Assembly (NCBI GenBank): GCA_021234155.1
Contig: JAJEKV010000026.1
Span: forward strand, 2,110,001 to 2,174,000
Direction: 5' to 3'
DNA: 64,000 nt
Source: Isoetes taiwanensis
Lineage: Eukaryota > Streptophyta > Lycopodiopsida > Isoetales > Isoetaceae
Of the stretch, positions 33,353 through 44,763 are shown one piece after another. Below the pieces are notes generated by a model that ran no database searches, was not told the origin of the DNA, and saw only the letters and a program-made list of their open reading frames with translations. The position numbers and the translations under genes are program-made. Every line of letters begins with the position of its first letter. Position 1 is the first letter of the stretch.

Positions 33353-36300
33353 TATGCTATTGGTAATGTGTCATTTTATCAATCCTTGATATCCTCTCAT
33401 ATACCATTTGATCTTAACTTTCTCCGTTTCCCATCCCGTGTTCCATCATGGATGTTGCTAAAAGTCTTGGAAGAGCAAAGATTATCCAGAGCAAGTAAAG
33501 ATTATCATGATAATCTACAGGAGATTAATGTGATAATCTTCCAAATATTCTATGTTCTAATCTAACCCTCTTTAATCTTCCAAGTGGCTAGTATTCTTCA
33601 TCCTTTCACAACAATCGTCCTCTACCCTCTGTTTGACCCTATTTCTCGCTTATGTTTGTTGCATGATTTCTTTTCTTACTCCAATCTTAGACTTTCCTCG
33701 AAATAAAATGCGTATCAATTGACAACCCAACAAATTCAGACATGCATTTCCACTACAAAAAGCCCCAAATTGATTAATTGTATAGAGTTTTTTGGGTTTC
33801 TGCGAGTTCTATACTCTGAAACGAACCATCTTCTAGATTCATCGTTTACGAATAAACTTTTGGAATCTTCAATTTGTGAAACGAACTTTTTTTCTGAGAC
33901 AATCCCTTCCAAATTTCAATAGCAATATTTACATATTCTTGCACCCCATTTTATTGCATTTGTAAATACAGTTCCCTTCAACAAACATCTTGCCATAAGC
34001 TTGGAAGAGGGGAATCCCCTGGGGACATCTTCACAGAAGCAGGGGAGTTTCAACAAGGTTAAGGTTACATCTTCTCTTGGATTATGTTTCTTGGCTTCAG
34101 AAATGAGCTTTTATTTCCTGCCATTGTTGTTTCAAGGTAAGAGGCAAGCTGGAACATACACTGTTTTGTGTTCGCAACTTTCTCATTATTGTGCATGTTT
34201 ACTTAACTTGCTTTGCAGCACTTCCATTTCTATAATTTTAGGTCCTCACGTCTAGCAAGAGCCTTATTTTCATTCGTGTCGATATTCTTTCTTGCCAGCA
34301 GTTTTTTCTAAGCTTATCTTCTTGATTTACTGACGTTAAGATGTAGTATGGCTGTAATAATACCACACATTTGTTCCAGAGATCTTCCAGCTACTTACTC
34401 TCCCTACTGCTTTTGTTGTTGGGGCTAAACCTGTGCAGAAAGTATGATTTCTCTATGAGCCTCCTTTTTTATCACCGCTGTTTAAAATATTTGCGATAAG
34501 TTGCATTGAGCTCATGCCATCTGAAAATGGTTTGCTGATATTAAAGAAGTAATGAGCTTCGATCACATGGGCTCCATTAGACATAGCTGAGTCATTTGCT
34601 TTGGCACATTGAGTAAATGATTTGCTAATAGTAAGGAAGCACTGAGCTTTGATTAGCTGATCCATTTGCTTTAATTTAGAAAGATCTGTTGCTTTGAGTT
34701 GTCAAATTTTGGTTCCTTCTTCTGCTTCCCATCTTGAGCTTTAGTTCCGTTATTAGGTCTTGCAGTATGGAGATAATGTACTAGTTTGATATACTGGATT
34801 CGCAATATTAAATGTTCTTTGCATTCTACATTTGCAAAATAAAACTGGCCGGCTCCATGGAACATAGGTGGATCATTTGGTTTCTTATTCAGAGATTACA
34901 CATGGAAAAGATGGGGGCATATGCAGATACTCTAGTTACATGAGTTAATTATCGTTTAATGCAGTTTAGAAAGAGCTCTCTCAAATTTTGGCTCTTTCTG
35001 CTCTTTCAGTTCCAGTTACTAGGTTTTACACTGAGTTTGCAAAGTCAAATGTTTAAATAAAACAGCTGTGAAAACTGTTTCCTTTCCTATGCTTGAAAAA
35101 GAAATTGCCTTTTTGTTTTTAGAGCATCTATGCATGCAAGTCATTGATATGCTTTCGGACTTTGTTGTTTATGTTTCTTTCCTATCTCCTGTGATCTAAA
35201 TATATTGTATGTCAAATTGTTGGGAGCTTGTATGAAGTCAAACCTCCCCGGAATGGTTGCTATGTGGCCCATGACCAGGAACTAGAACTTCCAGTACAAT
35301 GTGACAATGTGCTGTACCAATGCAATTGGACGAGGTAAATGAACAAGGTATGGGTTTGGAGTCTGCATTGAAGGAGAAGAAAATGAAGAAGAGCTCAAAG
35401 AAACGAGATGCAAAAAATTGTTTGTTGCAGGTATCAGAGGTAAGCATTGATGTGAGAATTTATTTGAAGTAGCAGAAACCATTCAGTCAGTTGTGAAGCA
35501 AACTATGCACCAGCTTATATTGATGTTGTGCATAATAGCCACCCTGTTATGTCTGAATTGCAGGCTGTGCACATGGGATATAAATAAGGAATAGAGCAAA
35601 GTTCAGAGATCTTGTCTCCTTATCTACTCAAGCGTTGAAACATGGCATGATTGTTTTTTAACCGATCTGAGTTATTTGAAATGCTGCAGGTATTATGTCA
35701 ATGGCATTATTCAGGAATCTAAGCTCTTTAATTATGAAACATTCTTTTCCACTAGGGGATGAGCATACCACAGCCAAATTAATTGGCAAGAATTTGGTGA
35801 GTGAGTTTGAATTTATTCTGAGACCTGCTTAGGTAGGGTACTGGGCCACATTTTAGTTTCAGGTGCTAGCACTCAATTGAGGAGATAGTGGCAACAGACG
35901 CGTGTCAGTAAAGGAGCAAAAATGAGGCGTGCCCTAAAGTTTCTGTGCAAAAACGGGACGGGCAGTTGCTTTTACAAGAGATAACGGTTGCCTCCTTGAT
36001 GGCCGACAAAAAAATGACCTCATCCTAGTGATGTAACCATTAGACAGGAAGCTTCCAACATAATTTTTTAAACCTTAACCCCAACCCAATCATTCTAGAT
36101 TTTGACATGCTCACTTTGGCTCCTTTGCAAGCCTCCTCCCCTTTGCACCCCATTGACCCCACTTGTTGCCCTGCTATCATTCCTCGATCCCAATCATTCT
36201 TTGCCCTACTTGTTGCTCTGTTACCGCGATGGTCGGTTGCTCTGCTATCATTCTTCGATCCCAATCATTCCCTATGATCCAGTAGTTCTCCTCGATCTCA

Positions 36301-37555
36301 TTGCATCTTATATGCTAAGGATGTGTGCCTTCCTCGTCCCATACCCTCATCATCTGGATAATGAAAATAGTTTAATGGACTTTAGGACAATCATGCCCCA
36401 GAAGCGCATAGGTGAAAAGCTTTTGCAAATAAACCATGGCAGTAGCAAATATACTTTATGCAGTTGCAAGTACCCAATTTATGCGTTGGAAACATGCCAT
36501 GAACTTATGTTCTTGAACATTATGTGACTTACATATACATGCATGCGACATGATTCGTACCTAGATCAGTCGACGCACATGGGTAATGAGCAATTTTATG
36601 TGACAATCAAAGTGTAATATAGTAGTTCTGTCAATTAATTCAATGTTTTCATCTAGCCTTTTGTTTTCTCCATAAAAAGCAGTTGGCTAATAATGGTGCT
36701 CCCAAAAATATAGCCACTTTTATAAGGAAATTTTAAATATAGTTTCACTTGACCCAATCAATGTTGCTCTACCCACTAAATTCGCTTCTCTTATAGCATT
36801 GGAAAAGTGTGGGACCTCCTTTGTTTGGTTCATGAGGTCAGAGGGATTAGAAAACACCAAGCATATCATACTAGATTGAACACGTGTAATTAACAAATAC
36901 ATGCATGCGACATGAATGGATGCACATGGCTGACGAGGTTTACATGCCAAGTAATGAAGATTCAAAGGACATGGCTGACGAGGTTTACATGCCAAGTAAT
37001 GAAGGATGTGTGTGGATTAATTCAAAGGACATTTTCTGTTTCTGCTTTTCTCCATGAGCAGGCTAACGATGGTGTTCTATTTAGCTACTTGTATAATAGG
37101 ATAAACAAACAAAAACTCTTATGCCTCTTGAATTTATTCTTGCAAAGAGTTGGTCAATTGACATAGTTATACTAGGTTAAACACTTTTCATGTTTTGTTA
37201 GCGGTGTTTGTACTGCTGATAAATTGTAATAAGTTGGGTAGATTAATTTGCAAAGGTCACTTTCATGTTTGCAGTCACAAAGAAATTATTACCATTTTAG
37301 CCAAACACCCCATTCTTAAGGGTATTTTGGTCATTTTTGCAAAATATAGGGGCATTTTGGTAATTTTCCCCCAAAAAATAAAAAATAAAAAATAAAAAAA
37401 GCCATTGGAATAAAGGAGGCTAGACTATAGTAACATTTTCTGCCACATTATAAAGATGCAACTAACTATGTATTGTCTAGAAGAATAGAATAGAATAGGA
37501 TAGACTTGCTGCCACATTTTGGCAGCATAGAAGAGCTATGCACACAACCTACACA
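33353..37555. other. spacer DNA without recognisable genes
   Basis: Many short ORFs, none with motifs. A 44-bp tandem duplication, GGCTGACGAGGTTTACATGCC..., lies at about 36929-37008. A related ATACATGCATGCGACATGA sequence occurs at 36535 and 36898. A/T homopolymer-like AAAATA repeats are at 37378-37400. Confidence 0.5.
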
Positions 37556-40249
37556 TTTTTGTCTAACTTTTGGCTAAAACATGTGTGCAAGCACCAATTG
37601 AAGATCACAAGTTGACACCTTTGTTGAAGAACCAAGGGAAGGACATTCATTGGATATCATGCAAGCATGGCAAGGAGGAGAAGATTCAAGCAAGCTTAGT
37701 TGAGTTTGAAGATTGGAAGATCCCTCAAGAATGAAGTTTGGAAGACCCGTCAAAGATTCCTTGGTATGTGGCTAGTTTCAAATCATTCTGGCATGAGTTC
37801 TATTTCACAAGCCTTCTTACATAAGCTTACCACCGTAACCATGAACACCATACTTGCCTCATAATCCATATTCTCTTGCTTACCATCATTTCCCCTAGCC
37901 AAAGTTGGCAAATAGTCTTTTTTCTAGTCAAAACACACCATTCATACACCACACACCCATCATACATCCACCATCTTCAAAAAAGCAAAAAATTCCACAC
38001 AATTTGGTTTTTTCTACTAGAGAGAGAAAGTATTTACCCAAACAAGCATGGAGAAGTAAAATGTCCAAGATATTGCATAAGGGATCCAAGGTTATGTGCA
38101 CTAGTGCCAAATTGTCCACATCATCATAAAAAATGCCAAGTAGCATCCACGTCATCTCTCAAGCATGTCCATGTCGTCACACATGTCACCTATCACAAAA
38201 TTCTTTCTTTCAAAATTTTTGACCTAAGTAAACTCATTTTGATACCCTAGCTGATATGTCATCACTCCATGGTGCCACATCATCCCTAAGTGTTTCCGCA
38301 TCATCACACACATGTCATCCACATCACCTCCACTTCATAAAAAAAAATTGACTAGAAAAAAGTCATTTTGCCACCTTGCTTGACACATCATCATCCCTTA
38401 ATGCCATGTCATCACTCATTTGCCAAATCACCGCACCAACTTGCCATATCATCAAACTTGACTCCATTTTGAGCCAAAAAATTAAATGCTCCTTTTTTGC
38501 AAAAATATTCTCCCATCTTGTAGAGTATCAAAAAAGATTCTTTATGAAAAAAGAATTTTTGAAAAAGACCTCATTTTGACCTTCATTTTTTAGTTCTTGG
38601 GATTCGTGCCAAGTTTTAAAAAAATAAAAAAATGTTTTCTATCTAGCCCCCTTCCCCGCCCCTTGGCCTAGTCACTCTTCCCATCCAATCTCAGCCTGCC
38701 ACATGGTACCTTCGGGCATGTGAGCTGGCAACGGGCCAGACATCACGGGGAGACAACACGTAATTGTTATAAGCCACATCGGATTAGGCCTTTTATACCC
38801 GAGCTGCCTGCTTTGAAAATGCCTGTGGGATATTGTTTCAAGAATCCTTAAGAACCCTAAATTTCTGTCATGCCAAGATCCGATCTTTTATCACGATTCA
38901 ACCACCTAATCATAGCAGAGTAGTCCCGAATCTACCTATTCTAAGCCAAGAACTCTTAAACGAAGCTAAAAGACAAGGTTATGAGCCGGATTTACTAAGA
39001 ACAGGCCAGAAACAAGGGATTAAGAAGAAGAAATCATGTTCAGAGAATTTTCGAGGCTTTGGGTGCAAGAAGTAATCGAGACATTTCCATTAAAGACCGG
39101 TTTGACTGACAGTAGCTTGAATCTGCCTTCCTTGCTTCATAAATCCATGGATTACTTGAAGCGAACTGCTTAATTTCTATTGTGAGGCCTTTTTTGATCC
39201 TGTGCCCAAGACAACAGAGCTTGGGAATCCTTTGATTGACGGTATGCTATTCTTATGAATGAAAATTCGACCCTTGGCATTAAAATTATGATTCAATTTG
39301 CATTCAACATTGCAGATGAGGTAAAGTGAGAAGGTAAAAGTGATATTTGAAAAAAGTAAATAATCAAGCATAACATATCTCAGAAAGATTGCATCACACT
39401 CTGCTTTCTGAACAAACCTCAAAGAAAAAAATTAGATTAAACTGTCATAAGTTTAAAGTCATTTGTTAAATCAATTATCTTAAGAAAGTTTTAGCATTTC
39501 ATTTTGAGTAGCTCTTTGCACAGGGAATTATCAGAGCAAGTAGGGAGCATTGAAACTCAGAAAAAGTGTCAGAAATCATTTTATTAAAGCCTGTTTGCTA
39601 ATTTTGCAAATTATTGTATTCTAGTCAAAAAATCATTTGTGCATCGATTCGTGCCAAACAAGTTGTTTTCGCCTGCTTGCAGATATATCAGAGATGTCAG
39701 GAGACATCAAAAGTTAAGAAAGATTAATAAAATTCGATCTGCAAAAAACTTGCTTGCTTTTTTGGCTTTGTGACAGTCTTTTTGCGAAAAAAGTGAATTC
39801 CAAGTCATTTTAGCATATTTCCTTGCCCAAAAACTTGTTGATCCTTGTGTGCAGCCCTGTCAGAGATAGAATCAAGTGCCTAAACTAAAAAAGGAATCTA
39901 CTTTTTGATCTGCAAAATTAGCTCACTGCCAGGGAGATTGACCAAGTATTGACTTGGTCAGGACCACAAATTTGAGAGATCTTTTCTAATCTATTAATAT
40001 CTGACTTTTGGCCCCAGATTCTTTGAATCTTAAGGCAGTCTTCTAAATTGAAATCATGTCAAAATTCCAATCTGTTTGCAAATGGCATCATTTTTGCTGA
40101 GGAACCCTTTTTCTCGTTTTGGGAAAGCAGAACTAATCCATTGTTTGAGCATTCTTTCTGCAATTTTCTTGCACAGAGTGGTTGTTTGAAGTAACTTGGA
40201 GGTTCTAAGCCATTGAGGGTGAAGGTTTGCCAGGAACACCTTCAACATT
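37556..40249 (+). other. probable LTR and leader of a gypsy-like element
   Basis: The region immediately precedes the gag fragment. At 38110-38460 it is dense in short words of the form CCAC(A/G)TCATC and CATGTCATC, the same motif family seen in the LTR-like promoter at 2.6 kb. A TATA-like TTTTATACCC is at about 38793, and about 1.4 kb of leader follows. LTR boundaries, PBS and TSD could not be fixed. The leader part 39655-40030 is repeated in inverted orientation at 50636-50990. Confidence 0.4.
39655..40030 (+). repeat. dispersed repeat (gypsy-like leader), inverted copy at 50.6 kb
   Basis: Shares long near-identical stretches with the complement of 50636-50990, for example AACTTGTTGATCCTTGTGTGC, GATAGAATCAAGTGCCTAAACT and CTGACTTTTGGCCCCAGAT. 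This marks a second, partial copy of the same retroelement in opposite orientation. Confidence 0.85.
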
Positions 40250-41319
40250 TTGGAGGTTCTACCAACTTATCTGGAATTTGAACTCATGGCTCCTAGGAGA
40301 AACAATGAGACTTCTGAGGATGCTGAAGCACAAGAGAATCATGAGACCTCTGCAGCAGTACCAGAAGTAAGTTTTCAAGCTAATGTAGATATGCCTTGCC
40401 ACTACTTTGAGTTAAACATGCCAATTCCCCCTCCTACATTTGATCCAAGTATGAATGCTAATAATTTCTTGAAGACTTTTGAGGAATACTATCAGGAATA
40501 TGGACACAAATAGGGATGCAAATTCTCTGAATTCAAGAAGTGCTTCAAGAATGATGAAGTAAGAGCATGGTTGGAATATGTCATGAGCTTAGGTGCTAAT
40601 TCATGGGATGAAATTGTGAAGAAATTCTTGGCAAGGTTTGATAAGCTACTTGATCCCCAAGATTTGATCTTTCAGTTGCAAACCTTTCACATTAAACACG
40701 GTGGGAGTGTGCATCAATATGTTGAAAGATTTAATCTGTCTCTTGTCAAGTGCCAAGTCAATCAAGTGCCTGACCATACTTTGCATCTTGTTGCTCCATT
40801 TATTAGAGGTTTGAGCAGCAAACCAAGAATACACAGGAAAATGCTCAAGATACAAAAGCAAGAGGGATTTGACACCATACACAAAGCCTTTAACGTTGCT
40901 GACATGATTTCCTATCTTCCTAATGATATGCACTCACCTCATGATCTTTCTTTTTAGATTATGAGCAGGAGTACATGGGACCTGAACCAATGCCAATCTA
41001 TGCTATTCAAAAGGTCAAAAAGAAGCCAAAGATGGATGATCCAGATGGTCCTGTGGCCTATGTCAGAGCTGAAATATCCAAAGTGTCTGAAGTCTTGGTT
41101 GAAGTCACAAAGCAGCTCCAAGAAATGAAGAGTTCAAGACCCGAGAAGAGAATCTACCCTCCATGTTCTCATTGCTCAAGAAATACACATTCATCAGATT
41201 ATTGTTGGTATAGGCCATGCAACAAGTGTGGTAAGAGAGGGCATTTTGGTAATGTTACAAAGATGCATGACAAGGTTCAATACATCTTAAAGGTTGGCTA
41301 TTCATGTTTCATGTTATAA
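40250..41319 (+). pseudogene. gypsy-like gag fragment with zinc knuckle
   Basis: The first frame (40250-40513) has MAPRRNNETSEDAEAQ and PIPPPTFDPSMNANNFLKTF. After a stop (TAG at about 40511) it resumes with EVRAWLEYVMSLG and WDEIVKKFLARFD, then LQTFHIKHGGSVHQYVERF, the usual gag capsid signature of plant Ty3/gypsy elements. A second stop at 40957 is followed by a Lys-rich linker and the knuckle-like CNKCGKRGHFG, where the fourth ligand Cys appears to be lost. Protease and pol are missing. Downstream to 42.4 kb only small repeats remain (GGGAGTTG.ACCCTGATAGAC twice at about 41500-41540). A dead, truncated copy. Confidence 0.8.
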
Positions 41320-42489
41320 TTGGAAGGCACAGAGAATAATAGTAATTGATTATGTAGCCTTTATATGCTGTGTTGGAAGTCTTGAAGAAAGAACTCAAAG
41401 CCTCAGACATGGTTCTACCTATGCAGCATTATACAAATACAACTTTGTAAATCCTTTTACTCATAAATCCTGGTTAGAATCGTATATAAGTCCAGGGAGT
41501 TGGACCCTGATAGACAAAAAGGGAGTTGAACCCTGATAGACAAAAGTGCCTATGACCAGCAGCATGTGGCAAGCACAGGATCATGCCACATTGCATCACA
41601 AAGCAAAGATTCTAATTGATGGAAATAACATTCTTACTTATCAAGTTGATCATAAGATCCAACAATTAATTTGACGAATTTCTGACTTCGTTCATAAGGA
41701 GTAACTGCAACCTGGTATGTAAAATTACAAACAGATAATTCCAATATTGCATAATCTGCTTGTATATCCATCATCTAGCCATTGTTCTGGGCCCAGAAAA
41801 TAAAATGTAAACTGAAATAAATCAGGAAGATTACCTATAGAGCCCACTCCTCTGCTTTAATTTCGAAACCTCTGAGGATGCAGATTAGGGAACTTCTCTT
41901 CATCTAAGATCCTAAACTACTGAAAGGCTCCAAATCGATTTTAAGCCGCCAAGTTACCAATGCTGACCTACAAAGGTAAGAAAAAGCCGAAAGAAGCCGA
42001 ACTTGGCTATGGCGACAGGTCAGGCGGGAAAAAAAGGAAAAGAAGAATAGTTCTAACATTTTTTTTGGGGGGGGAAAACAAAGTTTAATTTTTTTTTGTC
42101 TTTTTTCTTTCTGACCTCGACATTGTTGTTCCACAAATTCCATTAGCTCATTTTCCTAGAAATTAGTTTATAGCATTAAAGTTTTTTACCATAGCCCGAG
42201 GCACAGCTAAAATGTCCTATGAAAGGCTTTAAGTATGCCATCGACTTGGCATGCTCTTGAGATCTTATCCCTTAAATCTTTAAACATTGCATGCTCTGAA
42301 GAGTCCACGTGGCAACAAAGGAGGATAGAAGGGAAGAAAAGATTTTCTAGGGGTTGGAAAAGATTTCTTGGATTTGGCATATTAATGCCAAAAATTGACT
42401 AATGCCTTCAAATTATATTTAAAATTACACTAATAACATTTTATAATTTCTTAGGGGGCCCTTTGGAGACCCCATATTATCTCTAATGA
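41320..42489. other. non-coding spacer
   Basis: No gene recognised. There are short G-, T- and A-rich runs at 42050-42110. Confidence 0.4.
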
Positions 42490-42615
42490 ATGCAAGAGGC
42501 AAGACTTTGAAATAAAAAAGCACAGATATTTTAAGCAATAAAGGCCAAATTTAAGTGATCCAAGCGAACAGGGAACCACATAAAATAGAATAGCCAGCGA
42601 TATTTGATTCAAAAA
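42490..42615 (+). repeat. 126-bp direct repeat, copy 1
   Basis: TGCAAGAGGC...GATTCAAAAAACT, almost identical to 43497-43623. The pair encloses the kinase relic and about 1 kb in all. Confidence 0.92.
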
Positions 42616-42965
42616 ACTCAATTCAAATATGAGGATCTTAAACTGGCAACTCAGAATTTCAGCAAGAAGGCCACTCCGCAGAAAGATTGCAATAGGCATG
42701 GCTATAGGCTCACAATGAAATTCAGCATGCCATCATCCACAGGGACATCAAACTTAGCAATACTTATAGATAATGAATATAATACACGAGTAGTTGCTTT
42801 TGGATTGGCTAGGATAACTCCAGAAGGGATGACAGATCTGACAACAAGAGTATCGGGTACCCCAATCTGCATAGTTGTTGAATAAGCTTTGTATGGATAA
42901 TTGAGTGAAAAAATGGATGTTTACAGCTTTGGCCCAGACATTTTGTGATTTGCCTATGTTAGACA
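42601..42965 (+). pseudogene. receptor-like kinase pseudogene
   Basis: Scattered pieces of a plant RLK kinase domain in order: FKYEDLKLATQNFS (pre-kinase/N-lobe start), then in a shifted frame IIHRDIKLSNT (catalytic loop, near 42732-42765), back in the first frame VVAFGLARI (DFG region, Asp replaced by Ala) and TTRVSGTP (activation segment). After a stop in place of the APEY tyrosine comes ALYG-stop-LSEKMDVYSFG (42890-42930). Most of the N-lobe is deleted and there are at least one frameshift and two stops. It is a clear relic with no kinase activity expected. Confidence 0.85.
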
Positions 42966-43496
42966 ACCTGATCGACCAATTTTCTGGCTCGGTACATCTG
43001 TTTATTCCACCATAGATCTTTGGTCACGCTAGTGGACCTTGTAAGCAAGCAGTGCTGCTTTTCTTTCAACCCTACTTGTTAAATCAGAGCCTGGGAATTA
43101 AACCCAAAAAAGAGCCTATTTATTACAAGATATATCACAGTCTTTTTATTACAAGATATAGAGATCAGGGAAGGTTCCGGGTCTATCCCCCTTGGCCTGC
43201 TACATATGTGAAGCTGACAACAAGGTCTATATTGTGCTGCCAGTAACAGTTATAGAAAAGCTTGGGACCAAAGAAAGAGTATGGCTTACAATTTGCAGTG
43301 CGAGAACAGAGATTTAGGCTATCAGGCTTTAAGACTTGGAAGAAAAACGAATGCAATATGCAAATGATGCAGCTTTTCATGCAACCCCAAGAAAATTTAA
43401 TGCATCATTGATCATGATAAAGACCTACAATAAAAAGTAGTCAAGAAGGATCTCCACTCCTCAAGAAGCGCCTTAACAAAGAAGCCGCTGAAATAA

Positions 43497-43623
43497 TGCA
43501 AGAGGCCAGACTTTGAAATAAAAAACCCAGATATTTTAAGCAATAAAGGCCAAATTTAAGTGATCCAAGCGAACAGGGAACCACACAAAATAGAATAGCC
43601 AGCGATATTTGATTCAAAAAACT
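43497..43623 (+). repeat. 126-bp direct repeat, copy 2
   Basis: Copy of 42490-42615. It ends precisely at GATTCAAAAAACT, after which the ParB-like fragment begins. Confidence 0.92.
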
Positions 43624-44014
43624 GTTTTACATCAATCAGAGTTAGCAGAAGAAAAATTTTTGTCCATGAATCCAGCTCATATGCTAGAGATTCTGAACCT
43701 CATGGTGCGTCATCCTGTTACGGATCCAATGCCTGCGGACGTTATACCATTCAACAGAGCTATTGGTGAGTTGTTCAGGTGGAGCACTGAGGAAGACCTA
43801 GGGGGCAAAGATGTGAGATTCTGGGTTGTGGATGGTCCCTGTGGTTGAAGAGGACCGCATCGCCAGTGCAAACCTTCAACTGCCTTATGTCCAACAGCAA
43901 CTTGTGGCCAATCCCCAGTGGATAAAACTGTGCAAGGTGCTCCATCTTTTGGGCACCCCTCTGCGACTTCTTTACCTGATCATCTGGAACCATTTCGTCA
44001 TCCTCTGGATCTGA
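43609..44014 (+). pseudogene. fragment paralogous to the ParB-like domain of the 44.7-48.7 kb gene
   Basis: The frame 43609-43848 aligns with the downstream gene without gaps in most positions: MNPAHMLEILNLMVRHPVTD against FDPKHALRIQKSMVEYPTTV, then PADVIPFN against PADVLPLD, FRWSTEEDL against YPWKAWDDL, and VRFWVVDGP against VRYIVIDGQHS. The conserved ParB-type IDGQH is altered to VDGPC, and a frameshift follows into a frame ending at 44014. Only about 80 residues of homology remain. It shows that this protein family has at least two members here. Confidence 0.65.
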
Positions 44015-44439
44015 ATCATCTCCCCTGTATCTGCCTTCCTTTACCTCCATATGGATTGTTTTCAGTTTCCACACTTGCACTCTTCTCTGGAGGTTCTGCT
44101 TGTGTGCTTAACTTTATTAATAGATTTAGAAACTCTAAGACTCTTTGATTAACTTTGTCACTCTGCAACCTAGATTTGATTAGATTACTGTTACCCTGCA
44201 TCTCTGCTACTTGGCTTGTATTTGTTTGCAGCTTATTCTTTGTTTGATTATGTGTTCAGGGTTTTCTGTTTAGTCTGAATTGAATCTACGATGCTATGTG
44301 ATTATAATTCCTAGTATCTTAATCTTCAATTGTAATCATCAGAGACAGGGAAGCGGGTTACGCTTCCTTCTGCTATGATTTTCTTTTTTTATGAAGCTTA
44401 CTCTCTTTGACGTGTTCCTATGATGAAGCCTTTTGTGGA

Positions 44440-44700
44440 GTGCCGTCGGTCTATGGATTTCTCGCGCTTAGCGCGAGAAGTTCAGATTCTATCGCTCTTA
44501 GTAAGCGTATAGGGTTGTTGAGGTCATAGTCGAGGTCAACCCTTCGGGAGGACGGTAAGAGAGTTGGAATGTGAATTCTTACGCTACACGCGAGGTCACA
44601 TTCCTTCTATCTTACCATCCTGGATCCTTCGACTCGCGCTACGCGCGAATCCTAAAACATTCCTCTCAGAATTTATAGACTTGTCGCGCCATGCGCAAGA
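44440..44700. other. hairpin-rich non-coding DNA upstream of the ParB/methyltransferase-like gene
   Basis: Contains CTCGCGCTTAGCGCGAG (44461-44477) and TCGCGCTACGCGCGA (44634-44648), both short perfect hairpins with 3-nt loops. It also has a longer imperfect stem pairing GGACGGTAAGAGAG...GGAATGTGA (from about 44551) with TCACATTCCTTC...CTTACCATCC (to about 44620), whose loop holds another GCTACACGCG word. A GCGCCATGCGC variant lies at 44686. It precedes an acceptor TTTACAG/C at 44761-44763. Confidence 0.7.
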
Positions 44701-44763
44701 TGTTGGTCAAGTTGCTTAGCACAAATACTTTAGCAATGTCTAACTTGATTATTTATTTTACAG

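Noticed and set aside
35238-36527. Serine- or proline-rich ORFs in the spacer
   Set aside because: No domain, no splice support, and composition like translated non-coding DNA.
38780-38830. snRNA-type promoter (GCCACATCGG upstream of TTTTATA)
   Set aside because: Resembles the plant upstream sequence element only partly, and no snRNA-like sequence follows; it is better explained as LTR promoter DNA.
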